9,125 bases of DNA. Origin: SHLJ01 sp041618535. Lineage in GTDB: Bacteria; Bacteroidota; Bacteroidia; Flavobacteriales; Flavobacteriaceae. How positions within the stretch are numbered: position 1 is the stretch's first letter; the number at the start of each line of letters is the position of its first letter. Under the pieces are notes generated by a model. That model had not been told where the DNA came from, searched no databases, and saw only the letters and a program-made list of their open reading frames with translations. The stretch lies in assembly GCA_041618535.1 (NCBI GenBank), contig JBFKFP010000116.1:1-9125 (forward strand). The letters run 5' to 3'. The translations under genes were made by a program, and so were the position numbers. This document shows positions 1 through 5,970 of this stretch, piece by piece.

Positions 1-543
1 CCGCTCAAGCAGTTTGGCATCTTCCTTGAGTTGTTCGGCTTCCTCCTCCTCTTTGGCCCTGACAGTATAGGTTCCGAATTTATAAATGGACTGGGGGGTT
101 AACCCAAGATGCCCCATTACCGGAATCCCGGCATGGAGAATACGTTTTATAGAATCCTTTATTTCTTTCCCACCCTCAAGCTTGACCGCATGGGCACCGC
201 TTTCCTTCATTATTCTTATAGCCGACCTGAGAGCTTCTTTCGGATCGCTTTGATAAGTCCCGAATGGAAGGTCAACTACAACCAGTGCTCTTTCTATCGC
301 TTTTATTACCGAAGAGGCATGGTAGATCATTTGATCCAGGGTAATCGGCAACGTTGTTTCATGACCGGCCATGACATTACTTGCAGAATCGCCAACAAGG
401 ATCACGTCTATGCCGGCGCCATCAACAATTTTCGCCATGGTGTAATCGTAGGCAGTTAGCATAGATATTTTCTCACCCTGGGCCTTCATGTCGACAAGTG
501 ACTTGGTCGTAACCCTTCTGTATTCTTTTTTAGCTGAAGACAT
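1..543 (-). CDS. panB: 3-methyl-2-oxobutanoate hydroxymethyltransferase, 3' end missing
   Basis: PanB transfers a hydroxymethyl group from 5,10-methylenetetrahydrofolate to 2-oxoisovalerate to make ketopantoate, the first committed step of pantothenate (and so coenzyme A) synthesis, in the cytoplasm. The minus strand is open from an ATG at 543 to the window edge, giving 181 codons of a family usually about 260-275 residues long. The family's metal-binding acidic residues are all visible: Asp52 in LVGDS, Asp91 in VVDLPFG and Glu123 in KLEGG. GHLGLTPQ follows near residue 140. The catalytic glutamate (Glu181 in E. coli numbering) should lie just past the edge. The ATG was chosen because the N-terminus (MSSAKKEYRRVTT, then a KxxGEKISMLTAYD motif) aligns with other PanB proteins. 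No clear Shine-Dalgarno sequence or TAnnTTTG promoter was found upstream. Identification is firm; only the C-terminal third is unseen. Confidence 0.97.
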   Translation of the reverse strand, partial: MSSAKKEYRRVTTKSLVDMKAQGEKISMLTAYDYTMAKIVDGAGIDVILVGDSASNVMAGHETTLPITLDQMIYHASSVIKAIERALVVVDLPFGTYQSDPKEALRSAIRIMKESGAHAVKLEGGKEIKDSIKRILHAGIPVMGHLGLTPQSIYKFGTYTVRAKEEEEAEQLKEDAKLLER

Positions 544-670
544 TGGTTTGTATAATGATTTCTAGGAAATTGCAGGAGAGACTTTTCCTGTAAAATTCTA
601 AATTTGGTTAAAAATATGAAATTTGGGCGAAGTTCATGTAAAGAAAAAAAGTTACCGGGATCTTTCGAAT

Positions 671-952
671 TTATGTTTTCCTCCGGAAAAGCTTAATGGC
701 ATCAGTAAGAACAATAATCAAATAGATTAAAAGGATCAGGCCCCCCAGTGGAAAAGTGACCATAACGAACCATAACATCATGGCCCACGCACAATTGCCC
801 TCATGACATGGTTCTCCGGTAATCAACTCTGAAATCCATGCACCTAATGAACTGACTATAACCGGTGACAATGTAAAAACTACGATCAGCACTAACCAAA
901 GCGGAAATCGAGTTAACAAATGTCTTTTATTTTCGATGATCAACCCCAACAT
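671..952 (-). CDS. small two-helix membrane protein, function unknown
   Basis: I do not recognise this 93-residue protein. Two hydrophobic stretches, about residues 16-41 and 57-84, look like membrane helices. They are joined by a polar loop with two cysteines (GEPCHEGNC, about residues 47-54) that could form a disulfide or bind a metal. The C-terminus is basic (KLFRRKT) and probably cytoplasmic, and the N-terminus (IIENKRHLLTR) is also basic, consistent with a hairpin with both ends inside. The ATG at 952 is the first in frame and has an AGG a few bases upstream. The gene lies between panB and the structured intergenic block, on the same strand as panB, 127 bases away, and need not be co-transcribed with it. 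The well-formed charge and hydrophobicity pattern argues for a real gene rather than a chance reading frame. Confidence 0.65.
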   Translation of the reverse strand: MLGLIIENKRHLLTRFPLWLVLIVVFTLSPVIVSSLGAWISELITGEPCHEGNCAWAMMLWFVMVTFPLGGLILLIYLIIVLTDAIKLFRRKT

Positions 953-1001
953 CCTAAAATTTTGATACCATCAGACATACTTCACATCAATAAAAGTAAA
1001 C

Positions 1002-1160
1002 AAAAAAAGCCCTGCTGATGTTATACGGAGCCGTAAACCACCATGCTTCTGAATGCGTTCGTTCAGGGATATAAAACCTTAAAAAATGAAATCCCGTTAG
1101 GTTTTTAAGGCGGCAAGATGGCCTGAGCCCATTTCTCAATCCACGTCGGGATATGAGAAA
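1002..1160 (-). ncRNA. candidate structured small RNA (6S-like possible)
   Basis: Several inverted repeats crowd into about 150 bases. TACG/CGTA with a 4-base loop lies at 1024-1035. CTGAA/TTCAG with an 8-base loop lies at 1049-1066. CCTTAAAAA/TTTTTAAGG, a perfect 9-base stem with a 16-base loop, lies at 1077-1110. ATCCCG (1091-1096), inside that loop, can also pair with CGGGAT (1147-1152), which would make a pseudoknot. On the minus strand the block ends in a run of seven T (complement of 1002-1008), which suits a transcript of about 150-160 bases reading leftward. A 6S-type RNA, for which a flavobacterial class is known, would have this size, but I could not build the classic long 6S hairpin with its closing stem. 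The strand, ends and identity are inferred, and no TAnnTTTG promoter was found on either strand. Confidence 0.38.
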
Positions 1161-1174
1161 AAATCGAATAAATG

Positions 1175-1217
1175 TGACAGCTTGTCAGATTTTTTGTCAT
1201 GGCATAATGATTGACAT
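1175..1217 (+). promoter_or_regulatory. dnaK promoter region: TGTCA dyads and candidate -24/-12 element
   Basis: A perfect dyad TGACA-GCT-TGTCA lies at 1175-1187. A further TGTCA (1195-1199) and an inverted TGACA (1212-1216) follow. TGGCATAATGATTGA at 1200-1214 has GG and GA separated by ten bases, the spacing of a sigma-54 -24/-12 promoter (GG-N10-GC), with A in place of the final C. No TAnnTTTG housekeeping box is visible here. A start near 1226 would leave a leader of about 38 bases before the dnaK ATG. The dyad is well placed for an activator or repressor. Assignment to a sigma-54 or heat-shock system is inference. Confidence 0.45.
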
Positions 1218-1263
1218 GAAAGAAACGAAATTGTATTTAACACGAACACACTAAAAAAATATT

Positions 1264-3168
1264 ATGAGTAAAATAATTGGAATAGATTTAGGAACCACCA
1301 ACTCATGCGTTTCCGTGATGGAAGGGAATGAGCCGGTTGTAATTCCTAACGCGGAGGGTAAGCGAACAACTCCATCGGTTATCGCATTTGTAGAAGGTGG
1401 CGAGATCAAGGTGGGAGATCCTGCCAAGCGCCAGGCGGTTACCAATCCTGTAAAAACTGTTTATTCCGTTAAGAGATTCATGGGTAATAAATATTCAGAA
1501 TCAAAAAAAGAGGCGGAACGAGTACCCTATAAAGTTGTTAAAGGTGATAACGATACCCCGCGTATCGACATAGACGGAAGGTTATACACCCCGCAGGAAC
1601 TGTCTGCCATGGTGCTTCAGAAGATGAAAAAAACGGCAGAGGATTATCTCGGAACCTCTGTTTCAGAGGCAGTGATCACCGTACCTGCGTACTTTAATGA
1701 TTCTCAGAGACAGGCTACCAAGGAAGCCGGAGAGATAGCCGGCCTGAAAGTTCGAAGGATTATCAACGAACCAACTGCGGCTGCCCTGGCTTACGGACTT
1801 GATAAAAAAGGACAGGATCAAAAAATAGTCGTCTTTGACTTCGGAGGAGGGACACATGATGTTTCCATTCTCGAATTGGGGGATGGCGTTTTCGAAGTTT
1901 TGTCAACTGATGGTGACACTCACCTGGGAGGTGACGATGTTGACGAGAAGATCATTAACTGGCTTGCTGAAGAATTCAAGAGTGACGAAGGATTGGATCT
2001 CAGAAAAGATCCGATGGCACTTCAGCGATTGAAAGAGGCTGCTGAGAAGGCGAAGATCGAGCTCTCATCTTCCTCTCAGACCGAAATCAATTTGCCTTAT
2101 GTAACTGCAACGGCCAGCGGACCAAAACACCTGGTTAGAACATTGTCACGCTCTAAATTTGAGCAACTTATCGATGATCTCATAAAGAGGACTATCGAGC
2201 CATGTGCGGCGGCATTGAAAGCGGCCGGTTTAAAGACTTCAGACATCGATGAGATTATCCTGGTGGGAGGTTCAACACGTATTCCGGCTGTTCAGGCAGC
2301 AGTAGAGAAGTTCTTCGGAAAGTCGCCCAGCAAGGGTGTTAACCCCGATGAGGTTGTTGCCGTAGGTGCTGCAATCCAGGGAGGTGTGCTGACCGGGGAT
2401 GTTAAAGACGTACTTCTGCTTGATGTAACACCACTATCTCTCGGAATTGAGACCATGGGGAATGTAATGACCAAGTTGATCGAGGCCAATACGACTATCC
2501 CGACAAAGAAATCACAGGTATTTTCAACAGCTGCAGATAACCAGCCATCGGTAGAGATCCATGTGCTTCAGGGTGAGCGTCCTATGGCGGCAGATAACAA
2601 AACTATAGGCAGGTTCCATCTGGATGGAATACCACCAGCTCCGCGAGGAGTTCCTCAGATCGAGGTGACTTTCGACATAGATGCTAACGGTATCATCAAT
2701 GTATCGGCCCTTGATAAAGCTACAGGAAAATCACAGAACATACGTATTGAAGCCTCTTCAGGACTTACAGAAGAAGAGATTGAAAAAATGAAGCGCGATG
2801 CGGAAGCCAATGCGGAAGCTGATGCAAAAGCCAAGGAAAAAGCTGATAAGCTCAACAGTGCAGATGCGATGATCTTCCAGACTGAAAAGCAACTTAAGGA
2901 ATTCGGGGATAAATTGTCTGCAGACAAGAAGAAACCGATAGAGGATGCCCTGGAAGAATTGAAGAAGGCATTCGAGACCAAGGACATCGACCTGATCGAT
3001 CCGGCGCTTGAGAAGATTAATGAAGCCTGGAAACAAGCCAGCGAAGAGATGTATAAAGCACAGCAGCAGGCACAACCGGATGGAGCAGAAGCTCAGGCAG
3101 AGACCGGCAGCAGCGAGAACGGAGAAGCCAGTGATGTGGAAGATGTCGACTTCGAAGAGGTGAAATAA
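1264..3168 (+). CDS. dnaK: molecular chaperone DnaK (Hsp70)
   Basis: Cytoplasmic ATP-dependent chaperone that binds exposed hydrophobic segments of unfolded proteins and works with DnaJ and GrpE. The protein has 634 residues (E. coli 638). The nucleotide-binding domain is about residues 1-380, with phosphate loop IGIDLGTTNS (5-14), catalytic Lys70 in SVKRFMGN, NEPTAAALAYG (168-178), DFGGGT (192-197) and LVGGSTRIP (333-341). The hydrophobic linker DVLLLDVTP is at 382-390, the beta substrate-binding domain runs to about 505, and a helical lid follows. The Q/A/E-rich tail ends in EDVDFEEVK, close to the EEVK-type C-terminus of bacterial DnaK. His198 replaces the phenylalanine of the common GGGTFD motif, probably a lineage trait. 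ATG 1264 starts exactly at the conserved MSKIIGIDLG. No dnaJ or grpE is adjacent; the gene appears to be transcribed alone, with its own promoter region and terminator. Confidence 0.99.
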   Translation: MSKIIGIDLGTTNSCVSVMEGNEPVVIPNAEGKRTTPSVIAFVEGGEIKVGDPAKRQAVTNPVKTVYSVKRFMGNKYSESKKEAERVPYKVVKGDNDTPRIDIDGRLYTPQELSAMVLQKMKKTAEDYLGTSVSEAVITVPAYFNDSQRQATKEAGEIAGLKVRRIINEPTAAALAYGLDKKGQDQKIVVFDFGGGTHDVSILELGDGVFEVLSTDGDTHLGGDDVDEKIINWLAEEFKSDEGLDLRKDPMALQRLKEAAEKAKIELSSSSQTEINLPYVTATASGPKHLVRTLSRSKFEQLIDDLIKRTIEPCAAALKAAGLKTSDIDEIILVGGSTRIPAVQAAVEKFFGKSPSKGVNPDEVVAVGAAIQGGVLTGDVKDVLLLDVTPLSLGIETMGNVMTKLIEANTTIPTKKSQVFSTAADNQPSVEIHVLQGERPMAADNKTIGRFHLDGIPPAPRGVPQIEVTFDIDANGIINVSALDKATGKSQNIRIEASSGLTEEEIEKMKRDAEANAEADAKAKEKADKLNSADAMIFQTEKQLKEFGDKLSADKKKPIEDALEELKKAFETKDIDLIDPALEKINEAWKQASEEMYKAQQQAQPDGAEAQAETGSSENGEASDVEDVDFEEVK

Positions 3169-3189
3169 AACTTTGAATTCAGATAAATC

Positions 3190-3224
3190 AAAAAGCGTAA
3201 CCGAAACCGGTTACGCTTTTTTTT
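3190..3224. terminator. bidirectional intrinsic terminator between dnaK and the 3249-3743 gene
   Basis: A perfect 9-base stem, GCGTAACCG (3195-3203) and CGGTTACGC (3208-3216), closes an AAAC loop. It is followed by eight T (3217-3224) and preceded by five A (3190-3194). It therefore ends dnaK on the plus strand and can also end the convergent minus-strand gene. Confidence 0.93.
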
Positions 3225-3248
3225 CGACTAATCTAATAAGGCATCTAA

Positions 3249-3743
3249 TTATAGAAAATTACCGTATCCGTCTAATTTAACTCTGATCTTTTTTTCACCG
3301 TTGGTCAATAAAACCTTCCATATCCTGCTGCTTTTGCCGTCGTGGTAGTTTACTTTGTAAACATCCTTTTCTACGGTCCAGCCAGGGAACCTTTCAAAAA
3401 TGGCCATCCTGACCATTTCAGGGAGTTTAATGTCGGTAAATCGTTCAACAGTCCTGATGACTTTCCCGTCCTTATCATAGGCCGCTAGAATTTTCCCCTG
3501 AGGAATAAAGAAGCTTACCTGATAAAGATCGTATTCATCAACATAGAATTCAGCTTTGGTAAGATCGAACTCGGCAACTTTCTCTTCGAGCACCTTCACA
3601 GGGACTGGTACTTCTTTTGAATCAACAGCATTCAGATACTTGTAATTGACCGCTGTCAGTTCAATAGTTTCCAGTTCTACTACCTGTGCGCTGATTTGGC
3701 TGGTTAGGCCGAAAATTAATAGACCCAGAATCAGTTTTTTCAT
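3249..3743 (-). CDS. exported small protein, possibly PepSY-like
   Basis: This 164-residue protein starts with a clear Sec signal peptide (MKKLILGLLIFGLTSQISAQ), probably cut near Ala19-Gln20, so the mature form is periplasmic or surface exposed. There is no lipobox cysteine and no T9SS sorting domain at the C-terminus. The mature part has short strand-like segments: YQVSFFIPQGKILAAYDKDG (a turn-linked strand pair), VRMAIFERFPGWTVEKDVYKV, a Gly-Lys turn and KKIRVKLDGYGNFL at the end. This pattern, with 'helix + FPGW + strands + DG turn', resembles the PepSY-like exported proteins of Bacteroidota, but I have no catalytic residue or partner to propose. Similar proteins have sometimes been labelled with unrelated enzyme names, which I would not follow. 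The gene is monocistronic, convergent with dnaK, and its upstream region contains nested inverted repeats. Confidence 0.85.
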   Translation of the reverse strand: MKKLILGLLIFGLTSQISAQVVELETIELTAVNYKYLNAVDSKEVPVPVKVLEEKVAEFDLTKAEFYVDEYDLYQVSFFIPQGKILAAYDKDGKVIRTVERFTDIKLPEMVRMAIFERFPGWTVEKDVYKVNYHDGKSSRIWKVLLTNGEKKIRVKLDGYGNFL

Positions 3744-3745
3744 AA

Positions 3746-3788
3746 TAAATGGTTATTTAGATTATAACTTTTAAGTTATTACCATTTA
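3746..3788. repeat. nested inverted repeat upstream of the minus-strand exported gene
   Basis: The outer arms are TAAATGGT (3746-3753) and ACCATTTA (3781-3788). The inner arms are ATAACTT (3764-3770) and AAGTTAT (3773-3779) around a TT centre. The inner dyad sits 21-36 bases before the ATG at 3743, a position suited to an operator or a leader hairpin. The function is unknown. Confidence 0.5.
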
Positions 3789-3897
3789 TAATAATAAACA
3801 ATGATATAGATCATAATATTCAACTTTATATGAAATAATATGTAACAAAAACGTATCAAAAAAACATATTAAGGTTTTAAAAAGTAATGTTAATAAC

Positions 3898-3934
3898 TTT
3901 TTGTTCTTAAACAGGAAGATTTCTATTATTTTTG
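3898..3934 (+). promoter_or_regulatory. candidate Bacteroidota promoter for the 4110 gene
   Basis: TATTTTTG at 3927-3934 matches the Bacteroidota -7 box TAnnTTTG exactly. TTTTTG ending at 3903 could be the -33 element, although the 23-base gap is at the long end. Transcription from about 3941 would give a leader of roughly 170 bases that includes the 3965-4031 inverted repeat. In such AT-rich DNA a chance match is possible. Confidence 0.35.
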
Positions 3935-3964
3935 CCGGAAGTTGATTTTGAGGGATTTAGATGT

Positions 3965-4031
3965 ATTTTTCGATTACAAACAAAATTAATGTACGAAATA
4001 GATTACTTTTAAGTGCATTTCATCGAAAAAT
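3965..4031. repeat. 10-base perfect inverted repeat in the 4110 leader
   Basis: ATTTTTCGAT (3965-3974) and ATCGAAAAAT (4022-4031) are perfect complements separated by 47 bases. The similarity continues outward as TGTA on the left and TACA on the right if a 4-base TATA on the right arm is skipped. It could be a pair of binding sites in opposite orientation or a leader stem. Confidence 0.5.
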
Positions 4032-4109
4032 ATATACATTTTATGGAATTATTTTTTTGAATACCTATATTTACTCTCCAAATCTACTATTAACACTTTT
4101 GAAAAGATT

Positions 4110-4913
4110 ATGAAACGAAAACTACTTTTATTATGTATGGGTTTAACGGTTGTAACTTTAACCGTTAACGCGCAATCCACCATCTGGTCATCCGACTGTG
4201 AGGACTTAACTGGATGGATTGCTGATGATATCGATGGAGATGGTCAAAACTGGTTTTATTATACCGGTGGCGATACTATTGGTTTTCAACCCGGACAGTT
4301 TATAGCATCACCTTCGATGTCGGCTAGTCCAGACCAGGTTATGAGAACACCTGCAATTAACATCCCCGGGAATGCTAATGACCTTACACTAACTTATCGT
4401 GTTGCTGCCTCAAATGACTTGTCCTACTTGGAAACTTATGCTGTATACGTTCAGGAAGTTGGGGTAGGTTCACGATTCGACAATAAGATCCATGAAGCCA
4501 CATTGGCTGATGGCGGCGCGAACTCTGCATTCCTTGAAACCATTTCAATTCCAAGCAATTTTGCAGGGAAGAATGTTTATTTTCATTTCAGGCATTATAA
4601 TACCTCGAACCAGGAATTCCTGATGGTTGACGATGTTGCTGTTGAATCTGGCAGCACCCTTTCTATCGGTGATACCAGTTTTGAGCAATTCTCGATTTAT
4701 CCGAATCCGGTTAAGACTGAGCTTAATTTCCGCTCAAACGAGAATATTTCGAGTGCCGAGATTTATAACTTGCTCGGACAAAAGGTGCAGTCATATAATA
4801 AGGATGCATTGCTTGATGACCAAATTGATGTGACCAACCTTCAAGCGGGTAACTACCTTATCAAGGTAACTATAAATTCAAATACACAGATATTCCGATT
4901 TATAAAGAATTAG
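4110..4913 (+). CDS. T9SS-secreted protein with cleaved-adhesin/choice-of-anchor J-like domain
   Basis: A 267-residue exported protein. Residues 1-22 (MKRKLLLLCMGL to VNAQ) are a Sec signal peptide. Residues about 25-182 resemble the cleaved-adhesin or choice-of-anchor J beta-sandwich found in Bacteroidota surface proteins. It opens with a W-x-x-D-x-E-D-L-x-G-W-type segment and an acidic DDIDGDG turn, and closes with VYFHFRHYN and FLMVDDVAVE. Residues 194-267 form a type A T9SS C-terminal sorting domain, with FSIYPNPVKTELNF at its start, AEIYNLLGQKV in the middle, LQAGNYLIKV near the end and a basic final FRFIKN. The protein is therefore probably moved across the outer membrane by the type IX system and attached to the surface or released. 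With a single small domain and no protease motif it may be a binding or adhesive module; its ligand is unknown. The gene is monocistronic and followed by a strong terminator. Confidence 0.92.
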   Translation: MKRKLLLLCMGLTVVTLTVNAQSTIWSSDCEDLTGWIADDIDGDGQNWFYYTGGDTIGFQPGQFIASPSMSASPDQVMRTPAINIPGNANDLTLTYRVAASNDLSYLETYAVYVQEVGVGSRFDNKIHEATLADGGANSAFLETISIPSNFAGKNVYFHFRHYNTSNQEFLMVDDVAVESGSTLSIGDTSFEQFSIYPNPVKTELNFRSNENISSAEIYNLLGQKVQSYNKDALLDDQIDVTNLQAGNYLIKVTINSNTQIFRFIKN

Positions 4914-4956
4914 TCTATTTTTCTTCAAAATTATTAGAACGTTACAATATCTGTCG

Positions 4957-4984
4957 GAGGCCTCATCTTGAGGCCTCTTTTTTT
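4957..4984 (+). terminator. intrinsic terminator after the 4110 gene
   Basis: GAGGCCTC (4957-4964) and GAGGCCTC (4970-4977) form a perfect 8-base stem with an ATCTT loop, followed by seven T (4978-4984). The arms are themselves palindromic, so the same eight bases read identically on both strands. Confidence 0.93.
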
Positions 4985-4996
4985 GATCCATTTTGA

Positions 4997-5004
4997 TATC
5001 TTTG
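4997..5004 (+). promoter_or_regulatory. -7 box (TAnnTTTG) for the nitronate monooxygenase gene
   Basis: TATCTTTG matches the Bacteroidota -7 consensus exactly and lies 21 bases before the ATG at 5026, placing the transcript start near 5011. A well-spaced -33 TTTG is not evident; any such element would fall inside the upstream terminator. The box's position also argues that the in-frame TTG at 4993 cannot be the start codon. Confidence 0.5.
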
Positions 5005-5025
5005 TCCAATTCTGAAAAGCTGCTT

Positions 5026-5970
5026 ATGAGTTCTCTCACCAAAGTTTTGGGTATTAAATATCCTGTTATCCAGGCTCCCATGTTCCTTGTATCGAATACT
5101 GCTATGGTTAAAGAAGCCATGAAATGTGGAATTGCCGGTTGTATTCCTGCCTTGAACTATCGAACCCTGGAGGAACTTAGGAGTGCTCTGCGTGAACTTA
5201 AATCGGCAAAAACAGAAGATGGGGCGTTTGGTTTCAACCTTATCGTGAATAAGTCAAATGTTAAATATAAAGCCCAGTTAGAAGTTATCTGTGAGGAAGG
5301 ATGTGATTTTATCATAACGAGCCTGGGTAGCCCCGAAGAGACCATCCGTAAGGCACACAAGGTGGGAATTAAGGTGTTCTGTGATGTGGTTGATCTGAAA
5401 TTTGCAAAAAAGGTCGAGGCCTTGGGTGCTGACGCAGTCATAGCGGTAAACAACCAGGCCGGCGGCCATAGGGGGAATATGACACCCGAAGAGCTGATCT
5501 CGGTCATCAATGAACATTGTGATATTCCTGTTATTTCTGCTGGTGGAGTGGGTTGTAAGGCAGATGTTGACCGCATGCTGCAGTATGGCGCCATAGGTGT
5601 TTCAGTAGGAAGTCCGTTCATCGCGTCGGTGGAGGCGAATGTGACCGACGAATACAAGCAGGCCTGTGTTGAATACGGGGCCGATGACATTGTGATGACT
5701 GAACGTATTTCGGGTACGCCATGTACCGTAATAAATACGCCATACGTTCAAAAGATCGGGACAAAGGCCACCTGGATCGAACGTGTTTTAAATAAGAACC
5801 GGAAGCTTAAGAAATGGGTCAAGATGGTACGTTTCTCAATAGGAATGAAAGCCACTGAAAAGGCAGCACTGAAAGCGACCTATAAAACCGTCTGGGTTGC
5901 AGGGCCAAGCATAGAACATACCCACGCTGTTCTGCCGGTAAAAGATATTGTTGCTAAACTTATTGGCTGA
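5026..5970 (+). CDS. nitronate monooxygenase family flavoprotein
   Basis: A 314-residue TIM-barrel flavoenzyme of the nitronate monooxygenase (formerly 2-nitropropane dioxygenase) family, which uses FMN and O2 to oxidise alkyl nitronates such as propionate 3-nitronate; it is probably cytoplasmic and detoxifying. Visible family features are VIQAPMF at the N-terminus (14-20), GFNLIV (69-74), IITSLGSPEE (96-105), the AGGHRG motif (145-150) whose His148 matches the family's catalytic base, the phosphate-binding SAGGV (171-175), and GVSVGSPF (191-198). The basic C-terminal helix region (LNKNRKLKKWVKMVRF) and EHTHAVLPV near the end are seen in long members of the family. I chose ATG 5026 because the homology-like sequence begins there (MSSLTKVLGIKYP). 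The family also contains FabK-type enoyl reductases, so the exact substrate is unproven. The 3' end overlaps the convergent GNAT gene by 11 bases. Confidence 0.88.
   Translation: MSSLTKVLGIKYPVIQAPMFLVSNTAMVKEAMKCGIAGCIPALNYRTLEELRSALRELKSAKTEDGAFGFNLIVNKSNVKYKAQLEVICEEGCDFIITSLGSPEETIRKAHKVGIKVFCDVVDLKFAKKVEALGADAVIAVNNQAGGHRGNMTPEELISVINEHCDIPVISAGGVGCKADVDRMLQYGAIGVSVGSPFIASVEANVTDEYKQACVEYGADDIVMTERISGTPCTVINTPYVQKIGTKATWIERVLNKNRKLKKWVKMVRFSIGMKATEKAALKATYKTVWVAGPSIEHTHAVLPVKDIVAKLIG

Larger units (their letters stand above)
953..1263. other. intergenic region before dnaK: structured block plus promoter
   Basis: This 311-base stretch has no convincing gene. Its left half (about 1002-1160) is rich in hairpins and richer in G+C than its flanks. 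Its right half (1175-1263) is the dnaK promoter and leader. Both parts are listed separately. The last 45 bases before dnaK are A-rich and lack a Shine-Dalgarno sequence, as is common in Bacteroidota. Confidence 0.8.
3744..4109. other. AT-rich divergent intergenic region
   Basis: These 366 bases separate two divergently transcribed genes for exported proteins and are markedly AT-rich. No gene of credible length is visible on either strand. The stretch holds a nested inverted repeat next to the minus-strand gene (3746-3788), a candidate plus-strand promoter (3898-3934) and a 10-base inverted repeat (3965-4031), each listed on its own. Confidence 0.85.

Noticed and set aside
109..459. Plus-strand reading frame of 116 codons
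   Set aside because: It lies entirely opposite panB, whose minus-strand sequence carries all expected motifs.
1018..1074. Short plus-strand peptide of 18 codons starting at ATG 1018
   Set aside because: Its bases are the same ones that form the hairpins of the structured block, there is no ribosome binding signal, and an RNA explains the pattern better.
1175..1263. CIRCE element for HrcA control of dnaK
   Set aside because: The TTAGCACTC-N9-GAGTGCTAA repeat is not present; only TGTCA-type dyads are seen.
2655..3075. Two long minus-strand reading frames opposite the dnaK 3' part
   Set aside because: They mirror the helical, Lys/Glu/Ala-rich lid of DnaK; low complexity on one strand commonly leaves open frames on the other. 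Their sequences (Ser/Leu/Phe-rich) look like shadows.
4993..5025. TTG codon in frame upstream of the nitronate monooxygenase ATG
   Set aside because: The candidate -7 box at 4997-5004 overlaps this stretch, and family similarity begins only at the ATG at 5026.
5157..5690. Minus-strand reading frame of 177 codons opposite the nitronate monooxygenase gene
   Set aside because: The plus-strand product carries a full set of family motifs across the same bases, and the minus-strand product shows no domain-like pattern.
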